Shown one piece after another: positions 1-47,200 of a DNA stretch of 64,000 nt. Every line of letters starts with the position of its first letter. Position 1 is the first letter of the stretch. The position numbers were made by a program, and so were the translations under genes. Under the pieces are notes generated by a model. It was not told the DNA's origin and did not search any database. It saw nothing but the letters and a program-made list of their open reading frames with translations. The stretch is from Larimichthys crocea (Eukaryota; Chordata; Actinopteri; Sciaenidae): NCBI RefSeq assembly GCF_000972845.2, contig NC_040020.1, positions 1,674,669 to 1,738,668 on the forward strand, read 5' to 3'.

Positions 1-1343
1 CTTCACCCTCAGGCCAAATTGTTGAGTTTCAAACTACCCCACCCCTTCCCCATACCCTACCCTCTTCTACCGTACTGGTAGCTTAATGTGGTATGTATGC
101 GCAAAATGTTTGTGTGATATCAGACTGGCAAATAGCCAAATGCAAACAGCTGTGCAAAGCAGATATCTCGCCTTCATTTCAACAGCCTTTTCCCAGCTTC
201 ACACACTCGAAACAGCCTCTGTGTTGTCACCACACTTGAGTAAACTCCCACACACACACACACACAAAGTCACACCAAAAAAACACACTAAGCCCTCAAC
301 AGGGAGTACGTGTTTTTGCATAAGTGTGTACCGTGACCTTGCGTAGCCCCCTCTGTGACTACGTGCTATGATTGATGACATCAGCGTGTAATTTAAAGAT
401 CACTAACAGATGTGTGTCCGCGTACGCAGTCAAGTGCACAGTCAGACACAGAGAATGAAGGCAAACAAGTGTAATTACTGACGGGTGATTCTCCTCGTCT
501 ATATCTGCACTTGACCTTCAGAGTGACTTTACATATGTCATCGTTTCCAGCACCTGAAGTGTGAACAACAGACTTTTTAACTAGTCCCGGTGAGATTATT
601 GTATTTTTCTTGATTAACTTACTGTTTTTTAAGCTGTAACATATCTTCTGCCTTCTACCTTTTAAATCAAATATGTATTTATCAAAAACAACAACAACAG
701 CATAATTCTAGCATAACAGACACCATTTCTTTTTATGACTGAATCTCAAAAATTTGAACGACTTTAACTAAATTTGGATTTTAACAACTGTGACACGGCC
801 AAAGGAAGAATGGTAAATGGACTGTAATGTACTGTAGCACCTTTCTAGTGTAGCACTTTTACACTACATATCTCATTCACCCATTCATCTATACACTGAT
901 GGCACTGACTGCCATGAAAAGGTGCCAACTTCTCATCGGCCTTTTAAAAAGCTAAGCATTTGTACACATTCGCACGACAATGGCGCAGCATTTGGGGATC
1001 GGTTTTGGGTTCGACATGCAGACCGGAGGAGTGAGAGGGTCATACCAACAATAACCTAATTAGTGGATGGCCTCCTGAGCCACAGCCACCAGAAATGAAC
1101 CTGGTTATGGCACATGGTTCTAAAATTGTGGAAAAAACTCAGATTACATTCGTTCTCTCAAGTCATCTCAGGTGCTGCTCCTAACTTTAAACTGGTATGA
1201 AGGTCCTACACCACCTGCATGTACAGTGGTGCTGATATGTTAAGGAAATAAACTAACGAGACTGAAATGAAACAATGCCATTGCACCTTCAGGGTCCACC
1301 GTATGCACCTTCTCTTTACGCACACACACACATACACCCTCAC
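1..1343 (-). other. PRSS12 intron 12 (partial)
   Basis: Non-coding. It holds a CA run near 250-267, a tRNA-derived SINE on the minus strand at 812-1090, and a TG-rich tract directly after the exon 12 donor. The left part matches the inverted copy up to about 23981 in reverse complement. Confidence 0.8.
812..1090 (-). repeat. tRNA-derived SINE
   Basis: Reads in reverse from GGTGGCTGTGGCTCAGGAGG (tRNA-like head, box A region) to a tail containing CCATTTACCATTC. This matches the common teleost SINE layout with the internal motifs cactgatggcactgactgccatg and ggtgccaactt on the plus strand. A degraded counterpart sits at about 22945-23175 in the inverted copy. Confidence 0.7.
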
Positions 1344-37934
<36,591 letters not shown>

Positions 37935-38110
37935 TCTTCTGTGTGCGCGGTGTGCGGTGTGGAGGCAAAGCTGGAGACGGCGGCTCCGATCATCAGCTGA
38001 AGGAGACGATGATTTCCAGTCAGCCTCATCGGCCAGCCGAGGGGCCAGAGTGAAGCCGAGAGAGGAGAAGCGACGCGGATCAATGAAACTCCTATTTACG
38101 TGGGCTGATG
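37935..38110 (-). promoter_or_regulatory. PRSS12 5' UTR / promoter-proximal region
   Basis: CpG-richer than its surroundings, directly upstream of the chosen ATG. No TATA box or transcription start can be fixed. Confidence 0.35.
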
Positions 38111-38794
38111 GGCAGGCTGCCCCCCAACGAAAATCCAATAACATATTTGTAACCCCCTCCTCCCCATATTTTGGGATTTATTACCATTTCATTTGATGTG
38201 GTAATTTCATATAAAATCTTTTTTTTATGGTATTTTGTGATAATTATTATAAATAATATAACCTCGCTGCAAAAGTGCTGCCAAGATTGAGACATGACCA
38301 ACATGTTTCAGCCTATTATTCTTCCTTCAAAAGTTATTTTTGTTTGGATTCATCATTTCTATGACTGTCTTCAACCTTTCTGTTCTCTTTATGCTACTTT
38401 ATTTGGAGCCATGGGTCTAAGTCAAAGTTAAAAAAAATGCGGTTTATTGTGTTTTCCTTTTGGAGTCACATCAGTGATGCTGCAGATGATGATGGATGAA
38501 TGATTCAACATGACTGCAGTCGGTCTCTCTCTCTCTCTCAGTGTGTGAGAGACCTGAGAGACGCACTTCACTGTCTGATACGAGGTGAATGTGATCCATG
38601 CGGTGCACAGAGTGCCTCCAGTGATTGGAGGGACAATAGCGCCCCGTCTTGTAACGCCCATATTATTATTAACTACTATTGAATCTGTCACTGCCCATCA
38701 CATTCTGGTCCAGCGGTACTAAATTGAGAAAAAATAAATAAAAAAATGAAGTTACCTGACTGGATCCATTCGAGTTAGATGAGATTAGTTGAGA

Positions 38795-38840
<46 letters not shown>
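38795..38840. repeat. AAT trinucleotide microsatellite
   Basis: About 15 uninterrupted aat units. Confidence 0.97.
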
Positions 38841-38842
<2 letters not shown>

Positions 38843-39288
38843 GAGTTTCAGGAGACACACTAGTAGAAGAATTAAATCAGAGTTGGCAAGCTGTCTGTCA
38901 CTCAACATCATCGTTGCCATGGTTACGATGGACCATAATGGTATTGTACCATGGTGGACCTGAAGCAGCATTCAGCAGTACTACTGTGTTTATTTCCTTT
39001 ACGTCCATGTTGAAAGTGAACGAGGACTTTGAAAGTGATGCATCAGAATTAACCAGAAATGAAGTGTCAGACACTCAAACACTTGTGTGAGAGGACGCCG
39101 GACACCTCTCACTTAATTTGTGGCCCCTGTTTTTCCAGTTATCAGTTAACTGTCTGTAATAAAATGTTAATGTGCTTAAGACTGTGTATTGAGTTATGTT
39201 GCACAAATATATCCATAGGCAATAAATGGCTGTCAGACATTTACATTGGTCACCCCTCATGGAGCAAATATGATGAATGAAACATGAT

Positions 39289-39500
39289 GACCTCGCTGTC
39301 TTCCGTGATTCAGGATTGGCTGAATGATTTAAAGACTAAAGAAAGTAAATATTCACCTGATTGGTGATTATACATGAAGTAAAAAGACATTTCTATTCTA
39401 TTGCTATGTTCAAGGCGTATCTGTCTGGGTGTTCAGGCACCTCCAGGCTGACGCAGAGCACTTTGGGCTGCAGGATGTAAAGTGCAACTTTTGCATTTCA
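39289..39500 (+). pseudogene. METTL14: Degenerate fragment of METTL14 exons 6-7
   Basis: 39291-39350 matches the intron 5 end, the start of exon 6 (gacctcgctgtcttc, then ttcagg.ttggctga) and the stretch just after exon 6 (aagtaaatattcac), with about 75 bp of exon 6 missing. 39412-39500 matches the exon 7 acceptor and exon 7 start (ctccaggctgacgcagagca, ctgcaggatgtaaagtgcaa). Intron sequence is included, so it derives from genomic DNA and not from retrocopied mRNA. It has no open frame. Confidence 0.85.
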
Positions 39501-39515
39501 AATAAATAAATTACT

Positions 39516-39870
39516 CACCAACAACACAGTGGCATGCACACACACACAAAAAAATACACACAGTATAACATTAGAGGAGAGTGTGGTGTTGCTAAATATG
39601 CATATCTCTGTGGTGCTAGAATTTGTGCAGGAACAATGAGCCTGATTCATTATCTGACCCCCAGATGTTCTTTTACTGCTCGCTCCACTCTCTGTGTGTC
39701 CGAATGGAAAGAATACTTCTCATACTTTTGGAGACGGACTGCTGGACACCCACATTAACTCATCTCAGCTTCCTTGTCCATCATTCTGTCACTTTTCATA
39801 CAGTGTATTTCCTTTATGCTAATTATTGGCTGGAATTAATGTGAATATGAAGATTAATGTCTGTGTGCAG
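39516..39870 (+). repeat. Duplicate of PRSS12 intron 4 segment 34385-34715
   Basis: Long shared stretches such as gaggagagtgtggtgttg, aaatatgcatatctctgtgg, caggaacaatgagcctgatt and gtccgaatggaaagaatact. Similarity fades toward 39870. Same orientation as the source on the plus strand. Confidence 0.88.
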
Positions 39871-40149
39871 GACCAGTGAGGCGGATAGGCTCCTGCTCAT
39901 TTGCTGGACTGGGATTGGGTTTGTGCGGGTCCACAGGTGTAGTAGAACAGGCAGACAAAAGAAGAGGACTTTAAAGTCTTTGGAAGGACTCAGGCAGTGT
40001 TTATGATCTCCCTCTGTGACATTGTTTTTTTCAGTTTATCACCCTCATTGAAGAAAATACTTGGTTATACTGCTGAGTTTTTAGGTCCTAATCACTCCTT
40101 GTTACTTTTATCTCTGGTGCTTATCTCATTGTATCTCAGTCATTGTAAT

Positions 40150-40427
40150 TGTACAGAATGTCTCTGTTGATTTGTTCTGTACATATGACATCTATTGCAC
40201 GTCTGTCCGTCCTGGGAGAGGGATCCCTCCTCTGTGGCTCTTCCTGAGGTTTCTTCCACCTTTTTTCCCTGTTAAAGGTTTTTTGTGGGCAAGTTTTTCC
40301 TCACTCGAACCGAGGGTCTAAGGACAGAGGGTGTCACTCCCTGTACAGATTGTAAAGCCCTCAGAGGCAAATGTACTTTGTGACTTTGGGCTATAAAAAT
40401 AAAATATGATTTGATTTGATTTATTTA
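40150..40427 (+). mobile_element. LINE 3' tail (L2-like)
   Basis: Contains the fish LINE tail blocks cctgaggtttcttccacctt, ttttcctcactcgaaccgag, ggtctaaggacagagggtgt and tgtaaagccctcagaggcaa, ending in a short gatttgatttgattt repeat. 5'-truncated. Assignment to the L2 clade is by recall of such tails. Confidence 0.65.
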
Positions 40428-40429
40428 CT

Positions 40430-40660
40430 GTACAGGTCTTATCTACTTTTACTGCAACTGTTCTTAAATTATGCTTTTTACCCTATAGGTCTTAATTTGA
40501 CTTCTTATTTGTTTTGTTGTTGTAGTTTTATGCTTTTTACTTTTCTTCTAATCTCTAGTTTTTCAATGCAAATGCTAGTTGTTGCCTATTTTCTGTTTTT
40601 ACACTTTGGGCTACAATTCTGTATGAAAGGTGCTATATAAATAATTAAAGTTGAAGTTAT
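40430..40660 (+). mobile_element. Second LINE 3' tail
   Basis: Ends ctgtatgaaaggtgctatat and aaataattaaagttgaagtt, the usual 3' end of fish non-LTR elements. 5'-truncated and directly next to the preceding tail. Confidence 0.55.
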
Positions 40661-40789
40661 ATAAACCATGCACACTGAACTGAGTTTACACTCTCTTACA
40701 TTTAAATATCACACATTGCTGATTTAAACGCCTGGTGGATATTAAAAGGCGTTTATAAACACAAATTAAATGAATTATGACCCTCTAGG

Positions 40790-41154
40790 CTTTCCATGGT
40801 GGCGTCATCAAGCCGCGTGCGTTCACTCGCCCGTAATCAACACCGGCGTATGCCGAAAACAGCTTCACTAGGCGGACTCAGCATGCAATACAGCCCTTTG
40901 TTCGCTCCAACTGATTACCAAACACTAATATACACGTATAATACAATATAAACAAAACAGCTACAACCAGGTGTCCCGAACACCTTTTTTTCACCGCTAA
41001 CTCCACCTGCATCAAACGACCCCGGTGTACAGAACGAGTGCACCCATTGTGAATCTTTTTAGCGGCTAATACACAATTAGCTGAGCGCGCTCGTACAGCC
41101 ACGGTTTGCAGTTTAACTCGGATAAACAGTGTGTTAATAATCATTTAGGAGAAC
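40790..41154 (+). promoter_or_regulatory. METTL14 promoter / 5' UTR region
   Basis: CpG-containing stretch (for example gccgcgtgcg, cgcccgtaatcaacaccggc) directly upstream of the METTL14 ATG. The promoter is inferred from position and composition only. Confidence 0.4.
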
Positions 41155-41220
41155 ATGAACAGTCGGCTGCAGGAGATCCGAGAGCGGCAGAAACTCAGGC
41201 GGCAGCTGTTAGCTCAGCAG
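41155..41220 (+). CDS. METTL14: METTL14 exon 1
   Basis: ATG then [20 protein letters not shown]; human starts [12 protein letters not shown]. Donor GTGAGT, phase 0. Confidence 0.96.
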
Positions 41221-44200
41221 GTGAGTGGACGGTTGTTGTTGTTGTTGTTGTTGTTGTTAGCGGGAGGCTAACGTTGAATGAATGATGTCAACACGTTAAC
41301 GCTGTTTAAGCGTTATAATATAAAGTATTTAACACCTGTGAGTCGTTTACAGTGTGTGTAAAAGGTGCAGATAGCAGCAGTATTGTTAGGGAGCTCGGTG
41401 CCTTGCTCCAGTGCACCGACCACACTGGACTCGAACCGGTGTCGTGCCAGAATCGGATCTCTGTCATTATTTAGGGGCAGAAGTATATTATATTAAGTGG
41501 CCTTCAAGGAGAAAAATACCCATTTTGTGTTGTGATGGTCCTTTTTAAAAGAATTTCAAGCTGTCCTGTGAGCTCAGATCTTTATATTATGAATTAGATC
41601 AAGTCATATTTAAGCAGAAATCACCTCTTAGTAACTATACTTGACTACTTCAGTCAGTTTATGACTGCAAAACTGCAAAACACATCCAAACATGGGAAAC
41701 AAATGCTATGTAGAGCCCAGATCAGATTAAAAAAACAATGAGGATCATTGCAAAAGTTATTCATCTTTATTGAAAACCCACCAATAAATCATAAGGGGGC
41801 AGCAGTAGCTCAGTCCATGGGGTCCTGGCTTGGGAATCGGAGGGTGGCCGGTTCAAGTCCCACATGGACCAAAAATATTGAAGGTGGACTGGTAGCTGGA
41901 GAGGTGCCAGTTCACCTCCTGGGCACTGCCGAGGTGCCCCTGAGCAAAGTACTGACCCCCCCAACTCTCTCTACATTTGCATGTCTATGCCGTTGTACTG
42001 CATGTGTGTGTGTCTGGGTTAAAATGCATGTAAATAAAAAAATAGAGTGAAAAAACAATTTCTCCATCGAGGGATTAATAAAGTATATCTTCTTCTTCTT
42101 AATCTAATCTTCAAAGACAGGGCTAAACAAAGTCATCAAGCACATAGAGACGTGTCTGTCACGTACAAAATACACTTCTTTTTGGCCACAGTTGTAAGAA
42201 TTACATAACAACAAATGTCAGCACGCCCTTGCTATAATTACATCATAATACAGTTGTGTGTATCTGCATGTTATGACCATTTAAACCAGAGAAAAGCTAC
42301 TGCCCAAGGCCAGAAATCAGATACTGGCACGACACCGGCCACCCTCCGATTCCCGAGCCAGGTCTCCATGGAGACAGAGCATGCTCATACACTGTATGGA
42401 ATTAAGTATTAATTTATGAATGAATACGCAGTATGCATTGTGTAATAGATGAGAAAATATATGTCTGTATACGTCTCATTCATGGTTATTATTATTATTA
42501 TTATCATCATCATAGGTTAGATTAGATTATACTTTATTCATCCACCACGGGGAAGTTTACTTGTTACAGCAGCAGAGGAAAGGTTAGAAACAAGTAGAAA
42601 AGGCAAAAAAACACAGACAGAAATATCTATAACCTACAACAATAAACACGAAAAACAAAGACAGAAATATCTATAACCTACAACAATAAACACGAAAAAC
42701 AATCAAGTACAAACAGACTGAGGATAAAAGTGGCATGATATATAAAAAGAGTATTGCAAAGAAAGTGACCATGATGCTGTTATAAACAATAACATTTACA
42801 ACTATTATCATCATCTGCACCTTACCTACCTGTTTATCTCGTGTTTTTTTTAAGTGTCCTTGTCCCATTCTGTGTTTTTAATTCTTCTACCTCAGTAGCT
42901 CAGTCCATAGAGACTTGGCTTGGGAACCGGAGGGTGGCTGGTTCAAGTCCAGTATGGACCAAAGGTGCCCTTGAGCAAAGCACCGACCCCCCCCCTCAGC
43001 TGCTCTGGGTGGCTGCCCATCACTCCACCACCTCTCTCCACATTTACATGCCGCTTTGTATGTGTGTGGTTGTTGCACTATTAGGTTAAAATGCATGTGA
43101 AAAAATGAATAAAAGTATCTCTTCTCCTTCTATTTGATTCTATTGTATTTTTATTGTATTCAAATATACCGGACTGCTATGACGACCTAATTTCCCTTCA
43201 GGGATTAATAAAGTCATCTATCTATCTGTCTGTCTGTCTGTCTGTCTGTCACAGTTGGGAGCTGAAAGCGCAGACAGCATTGGAGCTGTGCTAAACAGTA
43301 AAGATGAACTGAAAGAGATAGAGGAGACAAGAGAGACATGCAGGTAAGATTAAATTTAATTTAAAAAGTTAATACGCCCTTTTTGCCTGCACCAAAACAA
43401 AAATTTAATAGCGTGAGAATCACAGTACGGCTTTGCGTACCAAAGTTGCTGCCAAACCGAGCGCTTCACCTAATTTTGGACACGGTGTTTGTGTTGGCGG
43501 TGCAAACATGTTGTTGACTTTGTGTCTGTGATATCTTAGGTCATCGTTTGATAGTTTGGCAGCATCTTCCAAAAGGAAGGCGCAGGTGGAGGGTGAGGAC
43601 ACGGAGGAGGATGTGGAGGAACAAAAGGTGAGTGAGATCACTTCTATCACGAACTGTGACTCATCAGATCGACGCAGGTTGAAGGAGCATCCACCTTTTT
43701 GTATGCAGCGATAACAATAAACAAATGTAAAAACAACAACTGTGTTACGACCTGGTAAAGGGGTATGAAAGGAAGTAACATAAAACCAGATTGTAAAGGT
43801 TATTAAACAAAAGTGTTTTATTAAATGAAAGTTTTAAGATTGTTTTAACAAAAGGAGGTGAGGCAAAAGGGAACTAAGGGCGAGCAAGTGCTGATTAAAC
43901 GAACAAACAAATATAACCAAAAGAGAACTCTAAACAGAGCCTATATTATCTAACTAGAAAATCAAACGAGAAAGGAAAAACCTCACTAACTAAGTCTAAC
44001 TCTAAATAACAAAACCACATCAAAACAGCACTTCTAAATCTAATGGGGCTAACAGAAATAGTCTACGTGAAATCAGTAGATATAAGCTAAACTAACCCCT
44101 GCCCAGTCCCAGTAACCAAACACAAAACCTCCTGTTACAAAACACAAACAAACGAGTATCCTCTGATACATATGAACACCAAACGAGTATCATGTGATAC

Positions 44201-47200
44201 ATCCGAACGAGGCGAGCTCACAAACACAAACAACAAGTGAAGCCGCCACGATGCTCGGGCGGCTGTCGTTTAAATGCCGGTGATGCTGCTGCGGGGGCGC
44301 TGTCATTGGCGGCGTAGGAAAGATGCTGCACCAATCCGGGCCCTGCAGCTGACGAACTGTTGTCCCCGCCTCCTCCAGTTTGGGGCCAACCAGAGACCGG
44401 CAACTGCACACCTGCATTTACCTATTGGGGAAAAAAACACTACCCACACATATGCGTGGGGCGAAACGGCGGCAGCCGTAACAAACTGTCACAGTGATTT
44501 ACGGCATGTAAAAACAAAATTAAAATGTTTCCTCTGCGATTCCTCGAATCGCAGAGGAAACAAGTTTTGTTCATTTCCTCGTGTTTTCTGACAGTGATGG
44601 GCCTTATCACACAGGATATCTGGCTGTTGGTTGGTTCTTCTGAAAGTTAATAATAAAACTATGAGTTGTTCTTTATAATTAATTCCAAGGAATGGCCAAA
44701 GGATGGAATGAATCTATTAAATATTGCCTGGCAAGTCCGTGTGTGGCTGTTTTTGATCACCTTATACGAGGCCTAACCAATTCACGCCATTGTCAGATTG
44801 TTATTGTGAGTTTGTTCATTTTACCACCCACAATCAGTGATTGTGATGATATCTTTGTTTATTTTCCTGCATTATCAATCCAACATCCCGGTTTATTTAT
44901 TTTTTTTACTATGGGTAACTTTATGATGATGAGAGCTGGAGCGCAACAGATAAAGGTACTGGTTATCGACAAAAAATATGAATCTCATTGTGTTTTTGTT
45001 TGTTTGTGTTTGTGTGTTAGGACGAGGTGGAAGTGCAGCAGCCGGATGAAAGCAACCCGTACGAAGAGGTGTACAAGGACTCGAGTACTTTTCTAAAGGT
45101 TGGAAAACTTGCAGTCTCTTTCTTTTCCACTTTCTTTTAAATCTCTCTCATCTCGCCGCACTCATTTAAATTTAAATAACTTTTTTTTTGTTTAAAGATA
45201 TTTTTTGGCCTTTTTGAGCTTTATTTGATAGAGACGGCTGAAGAGTGACAGGAATGTGGGGAGAGAGAAACGGGGAAAGAGCCGGATTCGAAACCCTCGG
45301 CTGCCGCGGCAAGAACTGAGCACATGGGGCGGCTGCTCTACCAACTCAACTCAACAATTTAATTCATGACTTTTGAAGCCTGCCAGGAAATGTTGTTTTG
45401 GCAAACTTATTACTGAGGTTTAATTAGGTGTTTTTCATTGTTTCACTGTGATGTCAAAAGCAGGCTGAAGTCTAAAAATTCCCACGGGTGGGTCAACATG
45501 AGCTCTGAGTCACACTCCTTAGAACAGGACATAACTGTAACTTGTTTGCGTGCAGTCATGTGAAGACGTGATTGTGTTTTTAAGACTTGCATATTTGAAG
45601 CTGGTTTCGTTTATCGATCTACTTCTAAATAATGGTCCTTTGTCATTACACTCAGGTGCAGTGACTCAGTTTTGATCACCATTATCGCAAGCATTTAATT
45701 ACGGGCTTATCCTCTGTTATCTACAACTACTAGGCCATTAACAAAGAGTCATCTCCCTTAATAACACTTATTATAAATATCTATTTGTCTATTCTTACAT
45801 TCAAAGCTACAACTGATTATAGTCTCCAAATAACTCTAGACGAAGTCTTTCAGACTCATTCTGCAGCAAGGTCTTACTAACTAATAACTAACTAATTCAC
45901 TAATAGACACGTTTTAGAGTTTATTGCATACAACTATAGAAATGAACAGACCCTGTTCTAAAGCAATGAGTTACACACTTTAAATGAAACGTAGCTGTAT
46001 TGAGATGCACAGCTTTTATTCCCATTTAGTGGTAGAAGAACAAAGTTTTGTCTTTGTCTTTTTGTCTTGTATTATATTTTATGAAGGATCATAGAAAGTT
46101 ATAATCCTGTATGACATGCTCATATAAATACTGACACTTAGTTTTCAGCCTGGCCTGCTTCATGAGGTGTAAGATTCAGGATGGTAAACTGTTTGGATAC
46201 TTACAGACCCGGAACAACTTCACAAAAACATACCTACACAGGCGGGAATAGTGTGCGCCCCAACATACCTTCATTTTTTTACCGAGGCGTAACCTGTCAC
46301 TTATAATTAGGGTTAACTGCTGCCGTGTGCCAGAACGGTTTAATAAGTGTGAAGAAGAAACGAAACAGCGGTAGAATGGGGCACCTCTGCAGGTCAAGTA
46401 ACGCAGTCACAGCATTGATTTCGAGGTTAGTGAGCGTTTATGACCTAGTTATTGCAGAATGTGGTGATTGACAATGAGACATTAACGAGTGCTTTATAAT
46501 ATCGAGCCACTGATGCTACTGATGTACACCGTAACGGTGAAAACTAAATACCAAAGAGTTAGATATTGTTTTTGTTTTTTTTGCTGTGTCATTCTCTGAT
46601 GTGCACGCTGTGATCATGAGCCACGCATGCCACACGCTGTGGGAAAAAAATGAGATAGACAAGTGTTATTTTTGAACCTGTGATCCAAAGCTGGTAGGAC
46701 AAGTTTTATTTGGCAGCTCGGAAGGATGTTTTCTTGTATTTACGTCAGCAGAGTCAGTGGAATGAAGGTAACAGAGTCCTATGAATCGCCTGGCATCAAC
46801 TTGATCCAAGTTTCTTAACCTGTAATTCTAGGTTATTACCAGTTTAATTGGATTAAATGTGCAGAAGGTACGGTTTCATGATGCTGGTGAAGAAAACATG
46901 TGTATGTGATATCCAGTCAGTGTTATAAAAATAGCCATCGTTGAAACCTGACCCGTGTGACTTTTCAAGCAGAAAGCACTCTTTATTCACAATATAAATT
47001 GCAATGTTATGCTGGATATGATGGATATGTATACTAAAATACATCCATCTAATCACATACGTGTGTAAGTTGCAGATATATATTTTTCTTGCTCATCTTA
47101 TTTCATTCGTTCTTTTTCAGGGTACCCAGAGTTTGAATCCGCACAATGATTACTGCCAGCACTTTGTCGACACAGGACACAGGCCGCAAAACTTCATCAG

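Larger units (their letters stand above)
38111..40789. other. PRSS12-METTL14 intergenic region
   Basis: Holds an AAT microsatellite (38795-38840), fragments related to METTL14 exons 6 and 7 (39289-39500), a fragment of PRSS12 intron 4 (39516-39870) and two LINE 3' tails (40150-40427, 40430-40660). Nothing looks like an intact gene. Confidence 0.8.

Noticed and set aside
41795..43115. Functional tRNA genes at the box A/box B matches
   Set aside because: The acceptor and anticodon stems do not pair and the sequences continue into SINE bodies and tails.
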